This document shows, piece by piece, positions 16,898 through 24,817 of a stretch of 43,105 bases of DNA. The notes under the pieces were generated by a model. That model saw only the letters and a program-made list of their open reading frames with translations, was not told the origin of the DNA and searched no databases. The first letter of the stretch is position 1. The number at the start of each line of letters is the position of its first letter. Position numbers and translations under genes: made by a program. Origin of the DNA: Actinomyces polynesiensis (GTDB lineage: Bacteria > Actinomycetota > Actinomycetes > Actinomycetales > Actinomycetaceae). The DNA is taken from assembly GCF_000820725.1 (NCBI RefSeq), contig NZ_CCXH01000090.1, positions 1 through 43,105 of the forward strand, written 5' to 3'.

Positions 16898-17985
16898 CGC
16901 TCGCCACCACCGATCCTGGTCCCGTTCCCCGCGTCGAAGAGGAGCGTCTTCGACACGGGCATGGTGAACCAGCACTGCTGACCGACCTCGGGGAGCGGGT
17001 CCTCGGCGACCACGGCCTGCAGACGCGCCCCACCGACACGGGCGGTCAGCAGGACGCTGGCCCCGAGGTTCTCCACCGTGGCGACCTCCGAGCCGATGGC
17101 CCCGTCCACCGCCTGCGCGGACCACCCCACGTACTCCGGTCGCACACCCCACACGACCTCGAGGCCGTCCTCGACCCCCTCCAGCACCCCGGCACGGACG
17201 GGCAGCTCCGTGCCGTCGGCGGTGCGCACCGCGCCGCCCGAGACGCGGGCATCGACGAGGTTCATCGGGTGTGAACCGATGAAGGAGGCAACGAAGGTGT
17301 TGATCGGATCGTGGAAGACCTCCCGCGGGGTGCCGATCTGCTGGATCCGCCCCTCCTTCATGACCGCGATCCTGTCGGCCAGGGCCAGGGCCTCCGACTG
17401 GTCGTGGGTGACGAACACCGAGGTCACGCCCAGCTCCTGTTGGAGCTCCTTGAGGAAGGACCGTGCCTCGAGACGCAGGCGAGCGTCGAGGTTGGAGAGG
17501 GGTTCGTCCAGGAGCAGGACCCTCGGTCTGGTGGCGATCGCCCTGGCGAGGGCCACCCGTTGCTGCTGGCCACCGGAGAGCTGACCGGGGCGGCGCTCCA
17601 GCAGCGCGCCCAGCGAGAGCTTCGCGGCCGTGTCGGTGGCGACGGCGCGACGGTCCTCCTTGGGGACCTTGCGCACCCGCAGGGGATAGGCGATGTTGTC
17701 GCTGACGTCCATGTGCGGGAAGAGCGCGTAGTCCTGGAACACCATCGCGACCCCGCGGTCGCCGGGTTCGCGGTCCGTCATGTCCTCGTCCCCGATGAGG
17801 AGCTGTCCCTCGGTGATCGACTCGAGCCCGGCGATCGAGCGCAGCAGGGTCGTCTTGCCGCACCCGGAGGGGCCCAGCAGGGCGAAGAACTCCCCGTCGT
17901 CGATCCGCAGGTCCACCCCGTCGACGCCCCGTACCCCGTTCGGGTACTGCTTCACCAGGGATGTGGCGGTGATGGTAGCGGTCAT
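16894..17985 (-). CDS. ABC transporter ATP-binding protein of the sugar (MsmX/UgpC/MalK) type
   Basis: Energises the adjacent sugar importer. In 363 residues it has Walker A GPSGCGKT (38-45), Q-loop FQD (83-85), signature LSGGQQQR (136-143), Walker B LLLDEP (157-162) and the H-loop in VFVTHDQSEA. A C-terminal TOBE-type domain follows (FIGSHPMNLVDARV onward), as in MalK-like subunits. It overlaps both neighbours by 4 nt. Many Gram-positive genomes share one ATPase between several sugar importers. Here a dedicated subunit is encoded in the operon, so this importer is self-contained. Confidence 0.96.
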   Translation of the reverse strand: MTATITATSLVKQYPNGVRGVDGVDLRIDDGEFFALLGPSGCGKTTLLRSIAGLESITEGQLLIGDEDMTDREPGDRGVAMVFQDYALFPHMDVSDNIAYPLRVRKVPKEDRRAVATDTAAKLSLGALLERRPGQLSGGQQQRVALARAIATRPRVLLLDEPLSNLDARLRLEARSFLKELQQELGVTSVFVTHDQSEALALADRIAVMKEGRIQQIGTPREVFHDPINTFVASFIGSHPMNLVDARVSGGAVRTADGTELPVRAGVLEGVEDGLEVVWGVRPEYVGWSAQAVDGAIGSEVATVENLGASVLLTARVGGARLQAVVAEDPLPEVGQQCWFTMPVSKTLLFDAGNGTRIGGGER

Positions 17986-18851
17986 GACTTGATCCCCCCG
18001 TAGAAGCGGAAGCCGAACTTCCTGTTGACGAAGAAGTAGATGAGGATGACGGGCAGCGCGAAGACGAGGGAGAAGGCGGAGATCAGACGGAGGTCTGCCT
18101 GTCCCGACTCCGTGTAGAAGGTGTACATGAGCACCGCCGCCGGTTGCCGGTCGGGATCGCGCAGGAGGAGGTAGGGCACCAGGAAGTTGCCCCACACCTG
18201 CACGATGGTCCAGATCGCGACGAATGCGATCCCCGGTCGGGCCACCGGCACGACGACATCGCGCAGGATCCGGAACGGACCGGCCCCGTAGAGGCGCGCC
18301 GACTCCTCGTAGGACTTCGGGACGGAGTCCATGAAGTCCTTGAGGATGAAGACGACCGTGGGGAGCAGCCCTCCCGACAGGACGAGCATCACGCCGGTCT
18401 GCGTGTTGATGAGCCCCACCGCGTTCATGAGCTGGAAGGTGGGGACCATCGCGGCGGTGCCGGTGACGATCGAGGAGAGGAGGAGCAGCCCGTAGAGCAG
18501 GGAGTCCCTCCCGGGGATCCGCACCCTGGACAGCGCGTAGCTGGCGAGGGTGCCGAACACCACCGTGACGGCCATCGTCCCGGCGGCGATCAGCAGGGAG
18601 TTGCCGATGGAGCGCAGCGCGTAGGGATTGTCCACCAGCCTCTGGAAGTTGCCGAACGTCCAGTCCGGCCACTTGACCGCCATGGTCGGGTTCGCGTCGA
18701 AGGGCGCCACGAAGAGCCAGACGAGGGGCAGTGCGAAGAACACCCCGATGAGGGTGAGGCCCGCGACGAAGAGGATCCTTCCCAGCACCTTCCGGAACTG
18801 CCTCGCCAGGCCCGTCCTCCGGGGGGTCTCGATCCCGGGCCGTGTGCTCAT
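17982..18851 (-). CDS. Carbohydrate ABC transporter permease, MalG-type
   Basis: Inner-membrane channel subunit of 289 residues with six predicted transmembrane helices. The first is LFVAGLTLIGVFFALPLVWL. The cytoplasmic EAA loop that docks the ATPase is seen as SYEESARLYGAGPFRILRDV followed by VPVARPGIA. The start ATG overlaps the stop of the MalF-type gene and has AGGAGC about 6 nt upstream. The longer open frame upstream lies inside the neighbouring gene and is not part of the protein. It pairs with the next permease as a heterodimer. Confidence 0.95.
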   Translation of the reverse strand: MSTRPGIETPRRTGLARQFRKVLGRILFVAGLTLIGVFFALPLVWLFVAPFDANPTMAVKWPDWTFGNFQRLVDNPYALRSIGNSLLIAAGTMAVTVVFGTLASYALSRVRIPGRDSLLYGLLLLSSIVTGTAAMVPTFQLMNAVGLINTQTGVMLVLSGGLLPTVVFILKDFMDSVPKSYEESARLYGAGPFRILRDVVVPVARPGIAFVAIWTIVQVWGNFLVPYLLLRDPDRQPAAVLMYTFYTESGQADLRLISAFSLVFALPVILIYFFVNRKFGFRFYGGIKS

Positions 18852-19774
18852 GACCTGCTCCTTCCCACCCGCATGTAGAACAGCGCGATGACGAGGTTGA
18901 TCAGCAGCATGATCATCGACAGTGCTGCGCCCAGGCCGAGCTGACCGCCCGGGATCGCCGTCTGGTAGATGTAGACCGACAGGATCGACGTCTTCCCGTT
19001 CGGCCCGCCCGCGGTGAGCAGGTAGGGCGTGAAGGTGTTGAAGGTCCACAGCGTGATCATCAGTGTGTTGGTGAGGATGTGACCCCTGATCGTCGGGATG
19101 ACGACGTCACGGAGCTGCTGGAACCCGGACGCCCCGGCCATCTGGGCGCTCTCGAGTTGCGAGGGCGGCACGGCGGAGAGGGCCGAGGAGAAGAGCTGCA
19201 TCGAGAACGCGGTGCCGATCCAGATGTTGAACACGATGATGACGAGCATCGGGTGCTCGATGAGCCAGGCCTTGTTGGGGGTGTTGAGGATCTCGTTGAG
19301 CGTGCCCCCGCGTCGGTCCAGGAGCGCGATCCACAGGAAGGCGTGGACGCTGCCCGGGATGACCCAGGCCGCCAGCACGATCGACTCCAGGAGCGTGCGC
19401 GCCCATCCGGCGATCCGCCTGGTGCTCCACGCGAGGATGAACCCCAGCACGGACTGACCGATGACGCCCGAGAAGAGGACGAAGACCACCGTGAGGCGCA
19501 ACGAGTTCCAGAAGGAGGGGTCCTTCAGGGCTCCGATGTAGTTGTCGAACCACACGAAGCTCGTGTCGGCCGCCGCCAGACCGGTCAGACGGAAGTCCGT
19601 CAGACCCAGGTAGATGGTCCATATGGCGGGGAAGAGCAGGAAGAACCCGATGATGACGAGGGCGGGGACGACGAAGAGTCCGGCACGTGTCATGCCGAGC
19701 CCGGCGACGTCCTCCGCACGGTGCCGGGAGCGCGTGCGCGTCCCCGGCACCGTGGTCTGCTGAGGCGTACTCAC
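18848..19774 (-). CDS. Carbohydrate ABC transporter permease, MalF-type
   Basis: Partner channel subunit, 308 residues, six predicted transmembrane helices after a ~30-residue charged N-terminus. Its EAA loop reads LESAQMAGASGFQQLRDVVI followed by PTIRG. The GTG start (VSTPQQTTVPG) lies 8 nt after the stop of the solute-binding gene. The region further upstream in frame is inside that gene and was discarded. Together with the MalG-type partner it forms a CUT1-type importer, the class that normally moves oligosaccharides rather than free monosaccharides. Confidence 0.94.
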   Translation of the reverse strand: MSTPQQTTVPGTRTRSRHRAEDVAGLGMTRAGLFVVPALVIIGFFLLFPAIWTIYLGLTDFRLTGLAAADTSFVWFDNYIGALKDPSFWNSLRLTVVFVLFSGVIGQSVLGFILAWSTRRIAGWARTLLESIVLAAWVIPGSVHAFLWIALLDRRGGTLNEILNTPNKAWLIEHPMLVIIVFNIWIGTAFSMQLFSSALSAVPPSQLESAQMAGASGFQQLRDVVIPTIRGHILTNTLMITLWTFNTFTPYLLTAGGPNGKTSILSVYIYQTAIPGGQLGLGAALSMIMLLINLVIALFYMRVGRSRS

Positions 19775-19782
19775 GGGTGCGC

Positions 19783-21201
19783 TCAGTTCCCCGCGATGTT
19801 GTCCGCGCCGACGATCCCGCCGAGCGTCGAGACGTAGCTCGAGATCGCGTCGTCCACCGAGGTCCCGGTGACGACGTCGAGGCTCAACTGCTGCAGGGCC
19901 GAGGAGACCTCCGGGTACTCCGCGAGGCCCGGACGGTACGCCGTGATCGGCAGGACCTCCTTGCTGACGAACGTCAGCATCGGATCCGAGGCCAGCAGCT
20001 TCTCGTTGACATCGTCGCGCGGGGAGATCGACAGGGTCCCGGCCGCGCGGGCCTCGAACGCCTCCGGGGAGTTCATGAAGGTGAGGAGGTCCCACGCCAG
20101 TTCGGGGTTGGCGCTGTTGGGGTTGAGGACCCGCCCGGTGCCTCCCGACATGGACACGAAGTCCTGACCGTTCAGGCCCTTCCCGGCCGAGACGGCCGGG
20201 ATCTTGGCGTAGCCGACGACCTCGTCGCGGTCCGCCATCGGGGCAGTTCCCACGCCCTCCGCCGGGTTGATCACGGAGCGCCAGAAGTAGTCGCCCTCGA
20301 GGAGGATCCCGATCTGCCCGTCGGCGAACTCCTGGAAGGAGGTGTCCCGGCCGGAGGCCTCCTGCTGGAGGACCGCGTCGCCCAGGTCCTCGTCCACGTA
20401 GATCGTCTTGTAGAGGGAGAGGACCTCGCGGAGCCCCTCGGTGTCACCGGCCCACTTGCCGTCCGACCAGAGCTGCTGCCCCGTGCCCGCCAGGAGCGGG
20501 AGGATGCCCTGCATCGTCGTGGCCTCCCCCATCGCGGTACCCGCATTGAGCTGGAGCGGGACGACCCCGTCGAGCTTCTTCAGTGCCCGGGCGGCCGTGA
20601 GGATGTCGTCCCAGGACGTGGGCTGCCAATCGGTGGAGAGACCGGCCTCCTGGAACAGCTTCTTGTTGTAGTAGAGCACCCTGCCGTCCGTGCCCTGCGA
20701 GATGCCGTAGCGCTTGCCCTCGAAGGAGATCGAGTCCTGGACGGCTTGGGGGATCTGGTCCCATCCGTCCCATGAGTTCACCGCGTCACCGGCGACCTCG
20801 TCGAGGGGCTTGATGTAGCCGGCCTGGGCGAACTCACCGATCCAGATGCCGTCCAGCCCGAGGATGTCGGCACCCTTGCCGGACTTGAGGTCCAGGGCGA
20901 CCTTGGTCTTGTAGTCCTCGTCATCGACGCCCTGGGGCTCGAACTTGACGGTGACCTCCTTGCCCGCGGCCTTCTGGGCCTCCTCGAACTTGGGGATGAC
21001 CCAATTGGTGATCCAGTCGGCCTCCGCGGCGTTCTTGCCCCCGGAGATGGCGTTGGTGGTGATGGTGAGCACCGTGGCACCACCCTGGCCTCCCGAGGCC
21101 GCACCGCTCTGGCCACCGGAGGAGCATGCCGTCAGGGTCAGCGCGGTTGCGGTGCCCACGGCGAGGGCCGCACAGGCCCACGACGCCTTCTTCGACTTCA
21201 T
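19783..21201 (-). CDS. Extracellular sugar-binding lipoprotein of the ABC importer
   Basis: Captures the oligosaccharide at the cell surface. It is a 472-residue type-1 solute-binding protein (CUT1 class). The N-terminus MKSKKASWACAALAVGTATA is followed by the lipobox LTACSS, so it is lipid-anchored. Later family-like features are GISQGTDGRVLYYNKKLF, a conserved start-to-bind helix, and WDLLTFMNSPEAFEARAAG near the end. The ATG at 21201 has GAAGGGA upstream, and it follows a pair of RNA hairpins in the 61-nt gap after the Gfo/Idh gene. Given the GH92 and GH38 enzymes at this locus the ligand is probably a mannose-containing oligosaccharide (inference). Confidence 0.95.
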   Translation of the reverse strand: MKSKKASWACAALAVGTATALTLTACSSGGQSGAASGGQGGATVLTITTNAISGGKNAAEADWITNWVIPKFEEAQKAAGKEVTVKFEPQGVDDEDYKTKVALDLKSGKGADILGLDGIWIGEFAQAGYIKPLDEVAGDAVNSWDGWDQIPQAVQDSISFEGKRYGISQGTDGRVLYYNKKLFQEAGLSTDWQPTSWDDILTAARALKKLDGVVPLQLNAGTAMGEATTMQGILPLLAGTGQQLWSDGKWAGDTEGLREVLSLYKTIYVDEDLGDAVLQQEASGRDTSFQEFADGQIGILLEGDYFWRSVINPAEGVGTAPMADRDEVVGYAKIPAVSAGKGLNGQDFVSMSGGTGRVLNPNSANPELAWDLLTFMNSPEAFEARAAGTLSISPRDDVNEKLLASDPMLTFVSKEVLPITAYRPGLAEYPEVSSALQQLSLDVVTGTSVDDAISSYVSTLGGIVGADNIAGN

Positions 21202-21220
21202 CGTCGTTCCCTTCTCGTCC

Positions 21221-21274
21221 CCGGTGACACGGCACCGGTTCCCGGATGTCGGGCGGGGCCGGTCAGCCCCGCCC
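21221..21274 (-). promoter_or_regulatory. Two consecutive RNA hairpins between the Gfo/Idh gene and the solute-binding gene
   Basis: A perfect 9-bp GC stem (GGGCGGGGC at 21251-21259, GCCCCGCCC at 21266-21274, 6-nt loop) has the Gfo/Idh stop codon in its loop. A second stem CCGGTG-N6-CACCGG (21221-21238) follows on the transcript, just before the solute-binding gene. Such structures before binding-protein genes often set mRNA ends and raise the stoichiometry of the binding protein. Partial termination is the other option. Confidence 0.55.
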
Positions 21275-22432
21275 CTGTCTTCCAACTTCGCCCTGGGGAT
21301 CGATCGTGATCCCGTCTGACTCCGCGCAGGCCCTCCACAGCGCCTGTGCGGTGATGAGGTCCTCGCGCGCCTGCACGGGACCGGAACCGGAGGGGTCCGA
21401 CCCCCGTCCGAGATCGGCGAGCATGCGGAGCTCCTGCTCGAATGCCTCCTCCTGGGGCCACGTGGTGCAGGTCTCGGCGGCGCCCAGCGGTCCTGAGGCC
21501 TCCCTGACGCGCAGCTCGGTGGGGGCATTGAGGATGTAGGGGGTGCGGAACAGGAGTTCCAGCGTCCCCTTCTCGTGGTGGATGGTGACGGTCTCGCGGT
21601 ACTCGGGACAATCCGCGATGAAGTGCCACCCCATCGTCCAGACACCGTCGCCCACCGTCGTCCCGACCACGGTCAGGGAACCGGGGAAGCCGGGACCCGT
21701 GCGCCTGGCGGTGTCGACCCGCACGAGGGGGACTCCGAGCGCCCGCGTGAGGGAGATGTCGTGGATCACCGATCCGAGGACGACATTGGTGTAGAGGGCG
21801 CGCATCGTCGGGTCAGGAGTGCCGAGCGTGCGGTCCAGCAGCAGGTCCATCGAGCGCCTCGAACGGGCGGCGACCACGGGAGGGATGTCGTCGGTGGGCG
21901 GCTGGAGGTGGGCGAAGGAGAGCTGACGGGCATCGGCGGGGTGGAGGACCTCCACCCGTACGGCACGCACGTCCAGGTCCCTGGTCAGTTCCGCGGCGCG
22001 GCGGACTGCCGGGTCGTACTCCTTCATGTAGCCGACACGCACCCAGTGGGAGGGATCCCGGGAACCGGCCCTGATCCTCTCCTCGAGGCCGTCGAGCTCC
22101 TCCAGGGAGTAGGCGAGGGGCTTCTCGACCAGGACCCTGATCCCTGCCGCGACCAGGGCGGCGGCATCCTCGACGTGGCTGCCCGTGGAGGCGAGGACCG
22201 CGACGTCGACCGGGGCGGTTCCCGCCTCCACCGCCTCGACCAGGGCGGGTACCGAGGAGAAGCGCCGGGCCTCGGGCACGCAGTTCAGTCCGCCGACCGT
22301 CGCCAGCCGGGACGGGGAGACGTCGACGACTGCGGTGAGGTCGAAGGTCTCCCGGTTGCGTCGGACCAGGGGGAGGTGGACCGTCTGGGCGATCGTGCCG
22401 AGTCCGACGACCGCGATCCCCAGCCCCGTCAC
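21263..22432 (-). CDS. Gfo/Idh/MocA-family NAD(P)-dependent oxidoreductase
   Basis: Oxidises or reduces a sugar or sugar derivative. The Rossmann motif AVVGLGTIAQ is at residues 7-16, with VVDVSPSRL after the second strand and the family EKP triad at 103-105 (VLVEKPLAYS). At 389 residues it has the usual length, with the C-terminal beta-sheet domain. The GTG at 22432 is preferred: GGAGG lies 8 nt upstream and its codon overlaps the stop of the TIM-barrel gene (GTGA). A GTG at 22441 would sit inside that SD sequence. Pairing with an IolE-like protein recalls inositol and 3-keto-glycoside systems. The precise substrate is unknown. Confidence 0.9.
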   Translation of the reverse strand: MTGLGIAVVGLGTIAQTVHLPLVRRNRETFDLTAVVDVSPSRLATVGGLNCVPEARRFSSVPALVEAVEAGTAPVDVAVLASTGSHVEDAAALVAAGIRVLVEKPLAYSLEELDGLEERIRAGSRDPSHWVRVGYMKEYDPAVRRAAELTRDLDVRAVRVEVLHPADARQLSFAHLQPPTDDIPPVVAARSRRSMDLLLDRTLGTPDPTMRALYTNVVLGSVIHDISLTRALGVPLVRVDTARRTGPGFPGSLTVVGTTVGDGVWTMGWHFIADCPEYRETVTIHHEKGTLELLFRTPYILNAPTELRVREASGPLGAAETCTTWPQEEAFEQELRMLADLGRGSDPSGSGPVQAREDLITAQALWRACAESDGITIDPQGEVGRQGRG

Positions 22433-23355
22433 GGGACCCACCTCCGGAGGCGGTCACGGTTCCTGCGTTGGTCCTCGACCGCGCGGCGCACGTCCGCGAC
22501 GTCCATCAGCACGACGTCCTGCTCGACGACGACCCATCCGTCGTACCCCGATTCCACGAGCCGGTCCATGAAACCGGGCACGTCCACGTCTCCCTCGCCC
22601 AGGGCGACGAAGACGCGCCTCTCCCAGATGTCGCGCACGGGGTCGTCGGACCCCCTCCCCGCCACCATGACCTCCCGGTCGACGTCCTTGAGGTGGACGT
22701 GGTTCACACGGTCCTGCCACCGCTCCAGCGCCTCGAGGGGGTCGCCACCCCCGAGGACGAGGTGACCGGTGTCGAGCGTGAGGTCGATCGTGGTGTCCTC
22801 GAGCAGGCGGTCGATCTCCACGGGCGTCTCCACGTGGGTGACGGCGTGGTGGTGGAAGGTGGGCTCGAGCCCGAGGTCACGGACCTCCCCGGCGACCCTC
22901 TCGACCCGCCGCGCGAAGGTGTCCCACCGTTCGCGGTCGAGGGAGAGGCCCGGACCTCCCCCCGGGTGACGCCTGCGCTCCTCGGAACCGGAGTCGGCGA
23001 TCGTCGGGAGGGGGGCTGGTCCGTCCTGACGGGAGGCGACCGTCGCGAAGTCGTCCAGCACGGCACGGGCCTGCGTCAGGGCTGCGTCGAAGTCCCGGTC
23101 GGATCCCGCGAACGGGAAGTCCAGCCACCCCCCGCACAGGCGCAGTCCGTGCCGCTCAAGGTTCTCCACGAGGGCGGTCCCGGTGCCGAGGAGTCCGTGG
23201 GGTCCCAGGTCGACACCCTCGTACCCTGCGCCCTGCACCAGGTCCAGCAACTCCTCCCCGCCGGGCAGCGGGACGCGGTCGGGACGTGAGAGGGCGAAGA
23301 CTCCGTAGGAGACGGGCGCGTTCGCGGACAGGATCAAGATCGGGCACCTCCACAT
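22429..23355 (-). CDS. Sugar phosphate isomerase/epimerase-like TIM-barrel protein (IolE/AP-endonuclease-2 fold)
   Basis: First gene of the mannoside operon. It has the xylose-isomerase-like TIM-barrel motifs with likely metal ligands: FHHHAVTHVET (residues 167-177), LTLDTGHLV (192-200), NHVHLKDVD (218-226) and a C-terminal WVVVEQD (274-280). At 308 residues it resembles inosose dehydratase or hexulose epimerase relatives. The start is uncertain. ATG at 23355 is taken, but TTG at 23337 with GGAGG at a suitable distance upstream is a good alternative and gives a more family-like N-terminus (MILSANAPVSYGVF). It lies 46 bp downstream of the ROK-type operator and overlaps the Gfo/Idh gene by 4 nt. 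Confidence 0.85.
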   Translation of the reverse strand: MWRCPILILSANAPVSYGVFALSRPDRVPLPGGEELLDLVQGAGYEGVDLGPHGLLGTGTALVENLERHGLRLCGGWLDFPFAGSDRDFDAALTQARAVLDDFATVASRQDGPAPLPTIADSGSEERRRHPGGGPGLSLDRERWDTFARRVERVAGEVRDLGLEPTFHHHAVTHVETPVEIDRLLEDTTIDLTLDTGHLVLGGGDPLEALERWQDRVNHVHLKDVDREVMVAGRGSDDPVRDIWERRVFVALGEGDVDVPGFMDRLVESGYDGWVVVEQDVVLMDVADVRRAVEDQRRNRDRLRRWVP

Positions 23356-23400
23356 CGAGGACCTGAGGCGGGCACCGGGACACCGGGGCCACCACTCATT

Positions 23401-23431
23401 TAAATCCTAAGCTCGGATTTATTGTGGTCAA
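23401..23431 (-). promoter_or_regulatory. Promoter and overlapping ROK-type operator of the mannoside operon
   Basis: On the minus strand TTGACC (23426-23431) and TAGGAT (23404-23409) are separated by 16 bp, a good actinobacterial -35/-10 pair. Covering the -10 and spacer is a perfect 7-bp inverted repeat TAAATCC-N7-GGATTTA (23401-23421). This is one of the few AT-rich spots in the window. The operator geometry means bound repressor would exclude RNA polymerase. The adjacent ROK repressor is the obvious candidate ligand-sensor. Confidence 0.75.
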
Positions 23432-23462
23432 GATCTCCCACCGTTCGATACCGAACCGTGAC

Positions 23463-24698
23463 CTAGGAACCGCTGCCGCCCACCACCGGGGAGGCCCTGC
23501 GCGGCGCACGTGGAACGTACCGCTGGTCGAGGACCACCGATGCCGCACCGATCGCACCCACGTCCGCCCCCATGGCCGTGGAGAACACGCGCACCGGGTG
23601 GGGCCCCCGTGCCGAGGGCGCGGCCAGCGTCGAGATCGCGACCGGCTCGTACCACGGGCGCACGAGCTCCCAGTAGGGACCACCGAACACCGCCATGTCC
23701 GCATCGACGAGCTCGGTCGCCATCAGCACCATCTCGGCGATGCGCACGGCGGCCTGCTGGAGGAGGTCGGCGGCGTCACCACCGTCCCGCGCCGCGATGG
23801 CGCACAGCCGCCGGAAGTCGCGGTCCACCCCACGACGGTCCCGCGGACCCGGCGCCGGCTCGTCCAGGATCCCCGACTCGTGGGCCTTCGCGACGACGGC
23901 AGCGGGATCGTTGTCGATGCCACCGGCACGCCGGTCGTCACGGGCCCCCACCGCCACCAGCATCGCGCCGACCTCGCCCGCGTTCCCCGAGAACCCCCTC
24001 ACGGGTTCCCCGTTGAGGGAGAGCCCCACACCCGTGCCCGCACCGAGGTAGACGAAGACCATGGTGGCGTCCAGCGACTCCCCGCCCCGGACCCAGTTCT
24101 CACCGATGACGGCGGCGAGGGTGTCCTTGACGACCGGCACGGGGAAGCCGAGATGGGTCCCCAGGGCCCTCCCGACGGGGAAGCCGGTCCAGGCGGGCAT
24201 CCAGACCGAGTGCCAGGGCGCCTGGGTGACGGGGTCGATCGGGCCCGGGGAGGCGACGCAGGCACCGACCACCCGACCGCGGTCCACCCCGGCGCCCCGC
24301 ACCAGCCTCGTGGCACCCTGCGCAAGGTCCTCGACCGTGCGCCCGGGGTGGTCCAGGTCGACCTCGTCCTGCGAGGAGGAGGCCACCACCGTCCCCTTCA
24401 TGTCGAGGAGCACCGTCGTCACCAGTGCCGGGTCGATGTGGAAGCCGATGGCATAACGTGCGGATGCCACGAGGTCGATGATGACGCGGGGACGTCCGCG
24501 CCCGACCGACTCGGTCGTCAACTCCCTGACCAGACCGCGCACGGCGAGACCACGGAGAATGGCCGACACCGTCTGCACCGAGAGACCCGACATCTCCGCG
24601 ATGGGCCCCTGGCTGGAGGGACCGAGTCGACGCAGGGAGTGGATCACCACGTTCTCGTTGTACTTCGCAACCCTGCTGAGACTTGATCCAGCGCGCAC
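23463..24698 (-). CDS. ROK-family transcriptional repressor lacking the zinc-cysteine motif
   Basis: Predicted repressor of the mannoside operon. It has an N-terminal winged helix (about residues 12-75, with GLSVQTVSAILRGLAVRGLV) followed by a ROK sugar-sensing domain. ROK-like landmarks remain: GACVASPGPIDP, VYLGAGTGVGLSLNGEPVRG and GNAGEVGAML. The usual CxCGxxGCxE zinc-binding motif that should follow is absent, and the N-terminal DxGxT phosphate loop is replaced by HIDPALVT. It is therefore not a kinase and differs from NagC/Mlc proteins, which keep the cysteines. The GTG start has AGGGAGG 7 nt upstream. It is transcribed toward the operon it probably controls, with 107 bp between them, and divergently from the symporter fusion. 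411 residues. Confidence 0.88.
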   Translation of the reverse strand: MRAGSSLSRVAKYNENVVIHSLRRLGPSSQGPIAEMSGLSVQTVSAILRGLAVRGLVRELTTESVGRGRPRVIIDLVASARYAIGFHIDPALVTTVLLDMKGTVVASSSQDEVDLDHPGRTVEDLAQGATRLVRGAGVDRGRVVGACVASPGPIDPVTQAPWHSVWMPAWTGFPVGRALGTHLGFPVPVVKDTLAAVIGENWVRGGESLDATMVFVYLGAGTGVGLSLNGEPVRGFSGNAGEVGAMLVAVGARDDRRAGGIDNDPAAVVAKAHESGILDEPAPGPRDRRGVDRDFRRLCAIAARDGGDAADLLQQAAVRIAEMVLMATELVDADMAVFGGPYWELVRPWYEPVAISTLAAPSARGPHPVRVFSTAMGADVGAIGAASVVLDQRYVPRAPRRASPVVGGSGS

Positions 24699-24748
24699 CG
24701 GTCCACCTCCCTGTCGCCACCCCGAACCTGCGGCGGATCACCGACGAG

Positions 24749-24766
24749 GTCACCACCACTGGTGAC
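24749..24766. promoter_or_regulatory. Inverted repeat in the divergent region of the ROK and symporter genes
   Basis: Perfect 7-bp arms GTCACCA-N4-TGGTGAC, 51 bp upstream of the ROK start and 51 bp upstream of the symporter start chosen here. The sequence differs from the AT-rich operator at 23401, so it may bind another regulator or be chance. Its central position between divergent genes favours a regulatory role. Confidence 0.45.
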
Positions 24767-24817
24767 ATCATGGGCTGGATCGCGCAGCGCCGCGCGGAAA
24801 GGACACCGAGAAGTCCC

